Origin: Pedobacter sp. ASV28
GTDB taxonomy: Bacteria; Bacteroidota; Bacteroidia; Sphingobacteriales; Sphingobacteriaceae
Assembly: GCF_016428855.1 (NCBI RefSeq)
Contig: NZ_JAELTN010000032.1
Coordinates: forward strand, 1-58,747
Reading direction: 5' to 3'
DNA: 58,747 bases
Of the stretch, positions 17,246 through 26,623 are shown in pieces. How positions within the stretch are numbered: the stretch's first letter is position 1; each line of letters begins with the position of its first letter. The position numbers and the translations under genes were made by a program. The notes under the pieces are model-generated. The model saw only the letters and a list, made by a program, of their open reading frames with translations. It made no database searches and had not been told where the DNA came from.

Positions 17246-18520
17246 ATGTGGCAGCATATAAGCTTTAAAAAATTTAGCCTATTAGGTCTCCTACTATTAT
17301 TCACCACAATAGCCAGGGCTTCGTCTATTTTAATTTATATGGATGAAGGTCAAAAAAACCATCTAAAGGCCTATGGGATTGCCTATTGGTGTATCAAGCA
17401 GCAAACGGAAGTCGACTGGCTACTCAACTATCGAGGTGGGAGCTTTCTGGTAAAATATGTAAAGGCAATTGAAGACGAATGTAAAATTAGAGGCGTTTCA
17501 TATGAGGTTTTGGCTGATGGCAAGGTAAACACCCTCCTGAACGAAATCAGTGACCCATCGGTAAATATGGAAATGGTAAAGCTTGAAAAGGCCCCAAAAA
17601 TTGCTGTTTATTCGCCCAAGAGCAAACTTCCATGGGATGACGCCGTAACCTTGGTACTAACCTATGCAGAAATACCTTATGATGTGATCTATGATGATGA
17701 GATTCTTAAAGACAAGCTCTCTACCTACGATTGGCTGCACCTGCACCACGAAGATTTTACAGGTCAGTATGGCAGGTTTTGGGCTGCATTCAGAAACGCC
17801 ACCTGGTACCAGGAAGATGTAAAATATCAAGAAGCGGCAGCCAAACGCAATGGATTTAAAAAAGTTTCTGAAATGAAACTGGCCGTAGCCAAACACATTA
17901 AGGAATTTTGTGTGGGTGGTGGTTTTCTTTTCGCCATGTGCTCCGGCACCGACAGTTTTGACATTGCCTTAGCTGCCGAGGGTGTAGATATTCTTGAAAA
18001 TATGTTTGATGGTGATGGTATGGATGCCAATGCACAAGCCAAGTTAGATTATAATAAAAGCGTAGCTTTTACCAATTTCAAACTCGATATGAATCCTTAT
18101 AATTACGAATTTTCAGATATCGATGTAACGCAAACCCGCACCTTCAACGAAAGTAATGATTATTTTACCTTGTTCGATTTTTCAGCAAAATGGGATTTGG
18201 TTCCTACCATGTTAACCCAAAATCACGACAAGGTCATCAAAGGATTTATGGGCCAAACCACCGCCTTTCGCAAGAGCTTGGTAAAGCCCAACATTACCGT
18301 ACTGGGTGAAAACAAGGCTGGTGCCGAAGTGCGCTATCTACATGGCGAACTGGGCAAAGGCCAGTTCAGTTTTTATGGAGGACATGATCCCGAAGATTAT
18401 CAGCATCAGGTTAATGATCCGCCAACGGATTTAAGCCTACATCCCAATTCTCCAGGCTATAGATTAATCTTAAACAATGTACTTTTTCCTGCAGCCAAAA
18501 AGAAGCCACAGAAAACTTAA
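17246..18520 (+). CDS. Exported Bacteroidota protein, often labelled 'asparagine synthetase B'; function unproven
   Basis: A 424-residue protein with an N-terminal signal (FSLLGLLLLFTTIARAS). Conserved landmarks are QKNHLKAYGIAYWCIKQ, VDWLLNYRGGSF, WLHLHHEDFTGQYG, GGGFLFAMCSGTDSFDIALA, the tail FYGGHDPEDYQH and SPGYRLILNNVLFP. From memory, relatives are catalogued as asparagine synthetase B, but neither a glutaminase Cys2 domain nor an ATP-pyrophosphatase motif is present. The AMCSGTDS elbow and the ending suggest a class I glutamine-amidotransferase-like (ThuA-like) fold, perhaps a binding or hydrolytic protein in the envelope. That reading is inference. Confidence 0.75.
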   Translation: MWQHISFKKFSLLGLLLLFTTIARASSILIYMDEGQKNHLKAYGIAYWCIKQQTEVDWLLNYRGGSFLVKYVKAIEDECKIRGVSYEVLADGKVNTLLNEISDPSVNMEMVKLEKAPKIAVYSPKSKLPWDDAVTLVLTYAEIPYDVIYDDEILKDKLSTYDWLHLHHEDFTGQYGRFWAAFRNATWYQEDVKYQEAAAKRNGFKKVSEMKLAVAKHIKEFCVGGGFLFAMCSGTDSFDIALAAEGVDILENMFDGDGMDANAQAKLDYNKSVAFTNFKLDMNPYNYEFSDIDVTQTRTFNESNDYFTLFDFSAKWDLVPTMLTQNHDKVIKGFMGQTTAFRKSLVKPNITVLGENKAGAEVRYLHGELGKGQFSFYGGHDPEDYQHQVNDPPTDLSLHPNSPGYRLILNNVLFPAAKKKPQKT

Positions 18521-18637
18521 GCATTAACTCATCAGACATTTAATCTGTAGATCAAAACCCAGCTATAACCTTAAATTTTAGCGGAACATCTCTATTAAAC
18601 GTTTTGGTCTTGTATACGAAAAATAAGATTTACAAAG

Positions 18638-19048
18638 ATGAATATACATACCACCAATTATAAGGATACCTTCATTATGGTAGCTGATGACTGTGTAGCG
18701 GCAAAAGGAGAAGTCCCTAAGCACAAGGACAATAGTCCTACCATAGCAGTCTACAGTTTGATTTAATAAACAGCCATCGCTACCAATATCAGACAATGTA
18801 CTTTTTCAAGTCTATGCCAAACGTAAGAGCCTAGTTGTCCAAGAAATGGAAGAAGCAAGGAAGTTATTGTTCTCAAAAGGACAAGCATGCCTAAGGGCTT
18901 CTCCTTTAACGAAACGTTATGGATGGGGAATACACAGCGATCATGAAGGAAAAAATAGCACTGTATGGCCGTGAAACAAGGGGCTTATATGGCCTTTGCT
19001 GAAAACAAAAATTTAAACATATTAAAAGCCATGCGTTCCAGTAAATAG
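18638..19048 (+). pseudogene. DUF6157 family pseudogene with several frameshifts
   Basis: The pieces, in order but in changing frames, recover a whole DUF6157-type protein: MNIHTTNYKDTFIMVADDC from 18638; a first shift near 18755 giving LQFDLINSHRYQY; a second near 18795 giving SDNVLFQVYAKRKS...ARKLLFSKGQACLRASPLTKRYGWGIHSD (quoted in parts); a third near 18960 giving LYGRETRG; a fourth near 18985 giving YMAFAENKNL...KAMRSSK and a stop at 19046. At least four indels make sequencing error unlikely. Intact relatives are ~135 residues. It fills most of the 18521-19121 gap. Confidence 0.85.
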
Positions 19049-19121
19049 CAACTGTTACAGGTTTTTAAACGTCTTATAAAAAGTTTGCGCTATACATTTC
19101 TATGAAAACCGATCATCCTAT

Positions 19122-21131
19122 TTAATCATAGAAATTCCAAGTTACCCCAAATTTCAATAGCCTATCGGGCATGGGATAGCGGTTTATGGTATAATAGCCA
19201 TTACTAAATAAACGTTGGTTCAAATAGTCATATTTAATGAAAAGATTAGCCCTACGTAAACCTACTTTAATCCAAGCATCAATGACCGGTTTAGAACCGA
19301 AGGTCACTGCTTCCCCATTATAGAATTGGCTAACTGCTGGCGCATAGGATTTAGCGATATAAGTATCATTGTAGAAAACATCAAAACCTATCTGCGTTTT
19401 CAGGTATTTAAAAAAGGTTTGATCTTTATAAACACTGGCAAAAAGATAAATTTCTGGGGTACGCAAAAGACTTTGATAATCTGTTTTTTGGTAGACACCA
19501 TAAGCATTAAAATGAAAGCTTCCCAAATCGATATGCTTCCCAACCTTGATTTGCAACAGGTTAATATCCCCACTTTCTTGAGTAGGAACAATAGATTGCG
19601 GCACTACATCAGATGACACAAAATAAAGGTAATTGCTAATGCGATAATAAGAAGCACTGGCATCTAGCTTTAAATAATTATTCAGGTATGCAAAGGTAAA
19701 ATTAGCGGTCTTGGTCCTTGAAAGATCTCCCCTACTATCCCAAACATAATGATTTCCAACATATCTATTATATAGTTCTTCGGGCGATTTGTTTTGCAGG
19801 TAGGCTCCAAATACAATCTTGCCCGCCTTATTGCCCAACAGTATATTACTTTTTGCCTCATATAAAAAATCACCAGCCTGTCTGCCCTGAAATATCTGCT
19901 GAATATCGAGATTAAAATCGACCTTATTACTAAACCGATAACCTAAAGCACCCAACAAGGTGGTATTATTGGCATTAAAAGTTCTTGCATAATAAATAGA
20001 GCCATCTCTCTGCATCACATATTGCTTGAAGTTATATAGATCACTTCTGATACCTGCATCTATTTTTAGTTCATTCTTTATGATCGAATTTCCTTTCGCC
20101 CTTAGAAAAAAGGTATATATAAATTCATTCTGTATATGTTTTACATTCGTAGTGTCGTTGGTAAAGACCAGGTCTGCTGTAGCCGTTGACGGAAAAACAC
20201 CATACGTATCCGTCTCATCCTTTTTAAAGTTATAAGAGCTATTAGTATATACAAAAGTATGTGTGATTTTATTGGTCGGCAGAATATTTTGCGACATGCT
20301 ATTCGTTGTACTGTCAATACGTCCAACAAAATAGCTCTGTCTAATCATTAGAGAATTATCCCTATATAATTGCCTTGCAGTATTTAAGCGCACACTTTCT
20401 GCTTTTTTATCAACCAAGAGGTCACTGGTTGAATTGAAAATGGTATCTTTAAGAATAGAGCCATTCTCTTGTGCCTTCAAGGTATTGAATACCGCGTCTA
20501 CCCAAATATTATATCTTTTATTGGGCGTTTGATACCAAGTAAACAGGGCTGCATTAAGATCATCTCCGCGTTGGTGTGTATAAAAGCCATTAGCGCCTAT
20601 CCTATTGAAATTGGCGCCAAAATTCCAATTCTTCTTGATGTTCTGGGAGTGGATGATTTTTAGCACCTGCACATTATCTCCAGCACTTACATAAGAAAGG
20701 CTGGTAAATGGTGAACGGGCACGATAGAACTTAACATCATCATGTGTAAGCTTGTAAAAATCAAGAGAATGAAAGCCAGCATCAAACCCAATGGTTTTAA
20801 GGGGTTCGAACAATAAAGGAATAGCAGCCAAACCTATCAATCCTGTTCCAACGGTCGGATTTCTTGGCTGGGCAATGACACTGAAATTTTGTATACCTGT
20901 TAAGCTCGTATCAATCGGTAAAGTCTGTATGCTGTCCTTAGTAAGTTTACGTGTGGTGTAACGAATATATTTAGAAGTAAAGATTACCGTATCTCCGCCA
21001 CCCTCTTCTTTTTTTCGAAGCGAATCGAGTTCTTTATTATTGGCCACAGAAGTCTTTAAATCTTGAGCAAAAGCACTGGACATGCCTAGCACAAAGAAGC
21101 AAAACAGAACTGATATGAGTATTTTCTGCAT
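19122..21131 (-). CDS. Putative outer-membrane porin (beta-barrel)
   Basis: A 669-residue protein with a signal peptide (ILISVLFCFFVLGMSSAFAQ) and many alternating amphipathic strands with aromatic girdles (for example NFTFAYLNNYLKLDASASYY), ending in a C-terminal strand with aromatic residues (LLKFGVTWNFYD), typical of an outer-membrane barrel. It matches the Bacteroidota 'putative porin' family. Its ATG overlaps the stop of the purine nucleoside phosphorylase by one base, so it is the last gene of an lpxK-pnp-porin operon. The substrate is unknown; the operon link suggests nucleoside or envelope functions, but this is only context. Confidence 0.82.
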   Translation of the reverse strand: MQKILISVLFCFFVLGMSSAFAQDLKTSVANNKELDSLRKKEEGGGDTVIFTSKYIRYTTRKLTKDSIQTLPIDTSLTGIQNFSVIAQPRNPTVGTGLIGLAAIPLLFEPLKTIGFDAGFHSLDFYKLTHDDVKFYRARSPFTSLSYVSAGDNVQVLKIIHSQNIKKNWNFGANFNRIGANGFYTHQRGDDLNAALFTWYQTPNKRYNIWVDAVFNTLKAQENGSILKDTIFNSTSDLLVDKKAESVRLNTARQLYRDNSLMIRQSYFVGRIDSTTNSMSQNILPTNKITHTFVYTNSSYNFKKDETDTYGVFPSTATADLVFTNDTTNVKHIQNEFIYTFFLRAKGNSIIKNELKIDAGIRSDLYNFKQYVMQRDGSIYYARTFNANNTTLLGALGYRFSNKVDFNLDIQQIFQGRQAGDFLYEAKSNILLGNKAGKIVFGAYLQNKSPEELYNRYVGNHYVWDSRGDLSRTKTANFTFAYLNNYLKLDASASYYRISNYLYFVSSDVVPQSIVPTQESGDINLLQIKVGKHIDLGSFHFNAYGVYQKTDYQSLLRTPEIYLFASVYKDQTFFKYLKTQIGFDVFYNDTYIAKSYAPAVSQFYNGEAVTFGSKPVIDAWIKVGLRRANLFIKYDYLNQRLFSNGYYTINRYPMPDRLLKFGVTWNFYD

Positions 21132-21946
21132 TATAGCGTAGAAATAAGCTGACTCAAAATATAGGTCATCTTTGGCTCTGCTTTCGAAGCCGTAGCAATA
21201 ATTTCTTCGAGGCTTACTGGCTGCAGATCTTCTGGAAAACCTTCATCTGTCAATACAGAAATGGCAAATACAGGTAAGCCCATATGATTGGCGACAATAA
21301 CTTCCGGTACCGTACTCATGCCCACTGCATCACCTCCAATTATGCGTAGATATCTATATTCTGCCTTTGTTTCCAGGTTTGGGCCAGTTACAGAAACGTA
21401 AACACCCTGATGGCAGTTTATATTTTCAGCCTTCGCAATTTTCAGTCCTTTGGCAATCAAATCTTTACTGTAAGCTTGGCTCATGTCTGGAAAGCGTGGT
21501 CCAAACGCTTCATCATTGAGACCTCTTAATGGACTTTCCGGCTGTAGGTTGATATGATCGTTAATAATCATCAGGTCTCCTTTTTTAAAATCAGGATTTA
21601 ATGAACCCGCAGCATTTGACACCAACAAATGTTTAATGCCCAGCAATTTCATGGCCCTAATGGGGAAGGTAATCTGCTGCATACTATAACCTTCGTAATA
21701 ATGCAAACGACCCTGCATAGCAATCACTTTTTTGCCTTTCAACAGACCGAATATCAACTTTCCTGAATGGAACTCCAAGGTGGAAATTGGAAAGTTGGGT
21801 ATGCTTGAATACATGATGCTATGCGCTATTTCAATTTCATTCACCAAGCCACCCAGACCTGTTCCCAGAACAATACCTATTTCAGGTTCAAAATCACCTA
21901 TCTTATTTTTGATATATTTTATTGAGTCATTTAGCGCTTGCGACAT
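21131..21946 (-). CDS. Purine nucleoside phosphorylase (trimeric class)
   Basis: A 271-residue class I (trimeric) purine nucleoside phosphorylase that splits inosine and guanosine to base and ribose-1-phosphate in purine salvage. Motifs: GTGLGG phosphate loop, STLEFHSGKL, the MQGRLHYYEGY segment, VSNAAGSLNP, TGPNLETKAEYR and GMSTVPEVIVA with the catalytic Asn nearby. It overlaps lpxK by 20 nt upstream and the porin by 1 nt downstream, indicating translational coupling. Confidence 0.94.
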   Translation of the reverse strand: MSQALNDSIKYIKNKIGDFEPEIGIVLGTGLGGLVNEIEIAHSIMYSSIPNFPISTLEFHSGKLIFGLLKGKKVIAMQGRLHYYEGYSMQQITFPIRAMKLLGIKHLLVSNAAGSLNPDFKKGDLMIINDHINLQPESPLRGLNDEAFGPRFPDMSQAYSKDLIAKGLKIAKAENINCHQGVYVSVTGPNLETKAEYRYLRIIGGDAVGMSTVPEVIVANHMGLPVFAISVLTDEGFPEDLQPVSLEEIIATASKAEPKMTYILSQLISTL

Positions 21947-22970
21947 AGTCTAATATTTTTTGGTCAAAATCATTTTTATCGAGCTCTTGCAATTCAATTG
22001 CAATTGGCAGATAATATATAGGCAAATTTAACAGTAAATCTTTTAAATTATCATCTAATAAACGTTGACTATCCTTTTCTGTTGTAATTATTATTTTTTC
22101 TTTAGCTGGATGCTGTTTATAGGCCGAAACCAGTTTTTCTATTTCATGCCTACTAAAATCATGATGGTCAGCATAGATAAAGGTATGTACAACTGTTGGC
22201 ATCTCCTTTAAATAGCCGATCAGGGGGGCTGGGTTGGCAATGCCAGTTAAAAGAAAAACATGTTGATGCGAAAATTTATCCATCACGCTCCCATCGAGTA
22301 AATGGATTGGTTCGCCATACCTAATGGAAGAAAAAGAGAGTTGTTGCTCGATCGTTAAGTTAAATTTTTGTTCGATGTTATTTCTTAAATCTGCAGTCAA
22401 CAACGTTGGCGATTTGGTAATCAAGATGGACTGAGCTCTTTCAACAGCATAAAAAGGCTCCCTTAAATTGCCGGCTGGCAATAAAAACTGAAAGGACTGG
22501 AGCTTCGAGAATTCAAACAAAAGAATACTATAACCGGGCTTTACCGCCCTATGCTGATAGGCATCATCTAACAAGATCACATCATGATGGTCTTTTAACT
22601 GATTTATTCCCCTTACCCTATCTTCGCAGACTGCTACGGTAACCTGTTTAAATTTTCGGTAATACTGTAATGGTTCATCCCCTATGGTTTGTGCAGTCGA
22701 ATGAACATCAGCCAGTACAAAACCTTTGGTTCTACGGCCATAGCCTCTACTTAAGATGGCAATTTTGTAATCCGATAATAAGCGCACCAAATATTCGGTT
22801 GTAGGCGTTTTTCCAGCACCGCCAACTACCAAGTTCCCAATACAGATGACAGGAATATCAAAAGAAACAGATTGGAAGATACCCCAATCATAACATTTGT
22901 TTCTGGCATAAACCACCAGTCCGTAAACCAGGTTAAAAGGAAATAATAAAATGCGGAAATATTTTAGCAT
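21927..22970 (-). CDS. lpxK: Tetraacyldisaccharide 4'-kinase
   Basis: A 347-residue inner-membrane kinase that phosphorylates the 4' position of the lipid A disaccharide. An N-terminal hydrophobic segment (FRILLFPFNLVYGLVVYA) precedes the P-loop GGAGKTPT, then LSRGYGRR and DEPLQYYRK, and the catalytic-region motif ILLDDAYQHRAVKP. Full length. It is the first gene of the overlapping operon. A TACTTTTG -7-like element lies 11 nt upstream. Confidence 0.95.
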   Translation of the reverse strand: MLKYFRILLFPFNLVYGLVVYARNKCYDWGIFQSVSFDIPVICIGNLVVGGAGKTPTTEYLVRLLSDYKIAILSRGYGRRTKGFVLADVHSTAQTIGDEPLQYYRKFKQVTVAVCEDRVRGINQLKDHHDVILLDDAYQHRAVKPGYSILLFEFSKLQSFQFLLPAGNLREPFYAVERAQSILITKSPTLLTADLRNNIEQKFNLTIEQQLSFSSIRYGEPIHLLDGSVMDKFSHQHVFLLTGIANPAPLIGYLKEMPTVVHTFIYADHHDFSRHEIEKLVSAYKQHPAKEKIIITTEKDSQRLLDDNLKDLLLNLPIYYLPIAIELQELDKNDFDQKILDYVASAK

Positions 22971-22980
22971 GCAATATTTC

Positions 22981-22988
22981 CAAAAGTA
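22981..22988 (-). promoter_or_regulatory. -7 element (TACTTTTG) upstream of lpxK
   Basis: An exact TAnnTTTG on the minus strand 10 nt from the ATG, with no matching -33. It implies a very short leader. Confidence 0.35.
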
Positions 22989-23113
22989 AGTAATATTTAA
23001 ATGAATGGGAATAATAAAAGAGGGACCAAAATGATCTTTTCTCGTCTCAGTAATTCAATAATTAACCTAAGGCCAATGAAAACGGAGAATGAGAATCTTG
23101 AACCCTCTAAATT

Positions 23114-23137
23114 AAGAGCTAAACGGCTTTAGTTCTT
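23114..23137 (-). terminator. Hairpin overlapping the stop codon of the M60-like gene
   Basis: Read on the minus strand, AAGAACTAAA-GCCG-TTTAGCTCTT forms a stem with one mismatch, followed by AATTTAG. It contains the TAA stop. The weak T-tract keeps confidence low. Confidence 0.4.
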
Positions 23138-26100
23138 AACAACCTTTCTCGTTCGAATGCTCTTCCTATCCAGCACCTGTAAAGTATAAACGCCCTTAGC
23201 TATTCCAGACAAGTCCATTTCCAATGGCCTATTCACTCCAGTATGTACATTTTGTATCACTTTACCAGTAATATCTATGAGTTTAACCACTGCCTCATCA
23301 GTATTGCCCAGATGAATAAAAATTTTGGAGTTGGTCGGGTTGGGATAAATACTCCATTCTTCTTCCTTATCCAATCCTTTCATGAATATTACCTGATCGT
23401 CAAAAGCAGTACGTTTACCATCAAAATCTATCTGTACCAACTTATAATAAGCGGATTTTTGAAAGCTCCTATCCAAATATTGATAATCCGAAGCTATTAA
23501 TTTTGTGCCATTGCCTTCTTTTTCTCCTATTTTCGAAAATTTGATCCCATCTGTGCTTTTAAGAATTTCAAATAATTTATTGTTGTTTTCCGAACTGGTA
23601 AACCATTTTAAAAGTGCGCCTTTGGAGGCTCGCTCCACTTTAAAACCAGTTAAATGAACTGGCAAGACCAAAACATTTGCAGGATCAACTGTTGGGTACA
23701 CTAATTTGCGCGTGCCATCAAATCCTACCGCATAAACACTGCTGGCACCATCTGCATAACGAACAGTGGTAGTGGTATTATCTGCAGAAGCATCTCCCGT
23801 TCCATAGATAGCCACATCAACCAGTGTAGTTTGATTATAGGTTTCGAAAGCAGCGACATTCAACCACTTGGTGGCATCTACCCTTAGGGTGGGAACAGTT
23901 CCCGTTATCAGGGTAACCCCAACCATTGCCTGCCCGCTAACCGGCAACATATTCTTATAACTACCGAGGCTATTGGCAGAAATATAATTGATCACCGGCG
24001 ATATGGGCTTAGGATAATTCTTGGCTTTTATTGCCGCAATGGTATTGTCTATCTGCTGCTGGGTCACCTTTAAATTCTGTGTTCCATAATCATCTATCAA
24101 GCGATCTACAGGGATCAGGAAACCTGCCTTGATAAAGAAATCTGTGAGATCTTCTTTCACCGCATCACAGGCATTCACCACAAAATTGAGTAGCAGCTCT
24201 CCATTAGAAAGAGACGTTTCGTTTGTATTCCTCACTTTCTGGAAAACATCTGGCAACCAATAGGCCACATCAACTTGGTTGTTGGTTGGTGCTGGAGCAC
24301 CCGCCAGCCTTTCCTTTAATGTAGGCAAGCCTTTGCTTGCCCCCGCAAATTGGTAATATAGCATCAACTGCCAATAGGGAACAAGGTTAATCAAATTCAC
24401 ATTATTCTGCACATGCAGCTTATTAACGTACGAATTAAATAAATGGGCATTGATTTTTCCTCCCACAATACTGCCTTCTCCCGTTCTCACCACGTCGGCC
24501 TCTTTTTCCAATCGAGTGGCTTTCTTATTGTATATCCTACCATTATTATATTGGCTCCACAAGGAATAAAAATTATTGGTCACTTCTGCCATTCCTACCC
24601 ATTTCATACCAGGCCTCACTTGATTTACATGTCCCAGTTCGTGTGCAATGCCCCAAGGATCCTGATTAACACCATAGGCATTTGTATAATTTGCTTCTCC
24701 CCAGGTCAGGTCAAAATGCGCCCCTTGGCCTCCTGCATAAAGGCCTCCATTGTAGGCAGAATAAACAAACATCTTGTTTTTTGGTATAAGATTGTATTTT
24801 TTCAATCCCATTAATGTGTACTGGGATTCGACGATCTCGTCATATGCTGCCACAAGAGCTTCCCCTCCATCTGCAGAATTGCCCAAAAGACTTTTTTTAT
24901 CATAGTTGAAGTTAACATATTTACCTACTATATCTAGTTTTGGATAAACCCCATTAGTTAAGTATTTTACCCAATCATTAGCGGTATCTCTTGTTGGATC
25001 AAAATAGCCATTCACATCTCCCGTGGCAATATTAATGCGGATAGTAGGTAGAGATGAATTATTGCTATAATAATCTATGTAGCCTAAACCATCTTTTAAA
25101 ATATCTATAACATTTATTCCTTCTGTTAGTACATAACTGTTCAAGGTGGCATTATCGTCCAAAGCAAAATTCTTGACCTTTAGCGAGGGGTAAACACCCG
25201 CAGTTGGACCGACAATAATTACAGCCTTTGTATTTGCCTTAAATGCTATACCCGTTGGATTTTCAAATTGATTATAGGCGCTTGTCTTAAGGGCTGCTGC
25301 AGTGCTTGCCACCACCGGATAAACCTGATAGTCTTGTATTCTAAACTTTTTATCATAGGTATTGTTGTAGATACAAGTCGCCAAGCCTCTGAAAAAATCA
25401 GATGAAACAGCATCTATTTGTACCTGTGTTACCCCTGGTTTGAGTTCTGCATACATATTATCTACAAACACATCATTGGCTATATTTAGGTACGCATTAC
25501 TTTTTGTATAGAATGCCATCTCTGCACAACTCACAAAATTATTTCCTCCCGATTTGACCTTTACCACAATCTGACTGGCATTAACAAGGGGAGTTGTAAA
25601 GGTTATTCTGGTGGGCGACGATTTCATTTCCGCATCAAAATCCATCATTTTAATCAACGATCCCGTGCCAATCTTATACCAAATTTCTCCTGTCCCAAAG
25701 TTTCCATTTGGCGATCCATCTTGTCGAGGGGTGTAAATAAGATAATCGATCTGATTATTCCCAGAAAAATTATAGGTAAGATTAATAGGGTTGGCCGGGA
25801 ACGTGCTATTCGTATATTTCGAATGATAAATTGTAGCCAGATTATTATCATAGGTTTTCGCTATATTCTCGCTGGTAGAATTGTTTTCTGTAGAACTGCC
25901 GCTTGAAATGGCAATTTTGGTATCCTGAATGGCCTGCAAGCCTGTTGTAGGTAGTACACAGGCCGATGCTGTTGGCAATGTTCCTTCTTCTGAAGCATAA
26001 AAATTCATTTCCGCACAGCTTGAGAAATTTCCCCCAGCAGCCTTAATAACAAACCTGATGATAAATGGCTTAACTATACCGGAGCCTGTATAGTTAATGT

Positions 26101-26470
26101 TCTTTACCGCATTGTTTAACGCCCAGGTTAAAGTATGGTCCTTCACAAAATTTGCTGGATCATCAATTGTAGTATGGTAGACTTCTATACTTTGCCAAAC
26201 CCCATTTGTTCCGGTGGCACGTGGAGTATACTTAATGGCATTTATGCTTTTTGCATTTAAAAAATAGAAATCAACCGTATCTGGAATAGCATTTAATGTC
26301 CAGCTGGAATGGTAGGCTGTATTGACATCCCCATCTAAACACTTATAGATATCTGCGCCTGATTGCGAAGGTCGCTTGCTGCCCGCACTATATACCGGCA
26401 CCTCAAATTGCTGGGCAAAACCGCTCATGCTCAACAAAGCAAAAAAGGTAAGTAGTACAAAAATTTTCAT
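23129..26470 (-). CDS. T9SS-secreted M60-like metallopeptidase with discoidin-type domains
   Basis: A 1113-residue protein with a signal peptide. Two F5/8C-like beta-sandwich repeats lie at ~22-170 and ~185-325 (each with SCAEMNFYA/SCAEMAFYT endings). A M60/enhancin-type catalytic domain follows: His610-Glu-Leu-Gly-His614 with Glu629 in GMAEVTNN as third ligand (HEXXH-14-E). A fibronectin-like segment and a T9SS type-A sorting domain (WSIYPNPTNSKIFIHLGN to the end) close the protein. M60 enzymes with such domains cleave mucin-type O-glycoproteins; here the target is inferred only. The product should be exported and anchored or released by the type IX system. The last ~180 residues resemble those of the beta-helix protein at 32879. 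Confidence 0.88.
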   Translation of the reverse strand: MKIFVLLTFFALLSMSGFAQQFEVPVYSAGSKRPSQSGADIYKCLDGDVNTAYHSSWTLNAIPDTVDFYFLNAKSINAIKYTPRATGTNGVWQSIEVYHTTIDDPANFVKDHTLTWALNNAVKNINYTGSGIVKPFIIRFVIKAAGGNFSSCAEMNFYASEEGTLPTASACVLPTTGLQAIQDTKIAISSGSSTENNSTSENIAKTYDNNLATIYHSKYTNSTFPANPINLTYNFSGNNQIDYLIYTPRQDGSPNGNFGTGEIWYKIGTGSLIKMMDFDAEMKSSPTRITFTTPLVNASQIVVKVKSGGNNFVSCAEMAFYTKSNAYLNIANDVFVDNMYAELKPGVTQVQIDAVSSDFFRGLATCIYNNTYDKKFRIQDYQVYPVVASTAAALKTSAYNQFENPTGIAFKANTKAVIIVGPTAGVYPSLKVKNFALDDNATLNSYVLTEGINVIDILKDGLGYIDYYSNNSSLPTIRINIATGDVNGYFDPTRDTANDWVKYLTNGVYPKLDIVGKYVNFNYDKKSLLGNSADGGEALVAAYDEIVESQYTLMGLKKYNLIPKNKMFVYSAYNGGLYAGGQGAHFDLTWGEANYTNAYGVNQDPWGIAHELGHVNQVRPGMKWVGMAEVTNNFYSLWSQYNNGRIYNKKATRLEKEADVVRTGEGSIVGGKINAHLFNSYVNKLHVQNNVNLINLVPYWQLMLYYQFAGASKGLPTLKERLAGAPAPTNNQVDVAYWLPDVFQKVRNTNETSLSNGELLLNFVVNACDAVKEDLTDFFIKAGFLIPVDRLIDDYGTQNLKVTQQQIDNTIAAIKAKNYPKPISPVINYISANSLGSYKNMLPVSGQAMVGVTLITGTVPTLRVDATKWLNVAAFETYNQTTLVDVAIYGTGDASADNTTTTVRYADGASSVYAVGFDGTRKLVYPTVDPANVLVLPVHLTGFKVERASKGALLKWFTSSENNNKLFEILKSTDGIKFSKIGEKEGNGTKLIASDYQYLDRSFQKSAYYKLVQIDFDGKRTAFDDQVIFMKGLDKEEEWSIYPNPTNSKIFIHLGNTDEAVVKLIDITGKVIQNVHTGVNRPLEMDLSGIAKGVYTLQVLDRKSIRTRKVVKN

Positions 26471-26502
26471 AGGTAGGTTGGTTGGTTTAAGTTATTCTCT
26501 AA

Positions 26503-26510
26503 CAAAAATA
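26503..26510 (-). promoter_or_regulatory. -7 element (TATTTTTG) upstream of the M60-like gene
   Basis: An exact TAnnTTTG on the minus strand 33 nt before the ATG. No -33 match at the normal distance. Confidence 0.45.
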
Positions 26511-26623
26511 ATTTTAAACTAACCTTCCCCCCGGAATATCTCCGCACAAACGTTTGATACATAACCAGAAGGCTATTTACAATTACCCTAAATATAAAAT
26601 ATCTCTAAAATAAGCTTACATCA

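Noticed and set aside
18578..18796. Minus-strand frame of 72 residues
   Set aside because: It lies over the DUF6157 pseudogene and has no recognisable features.
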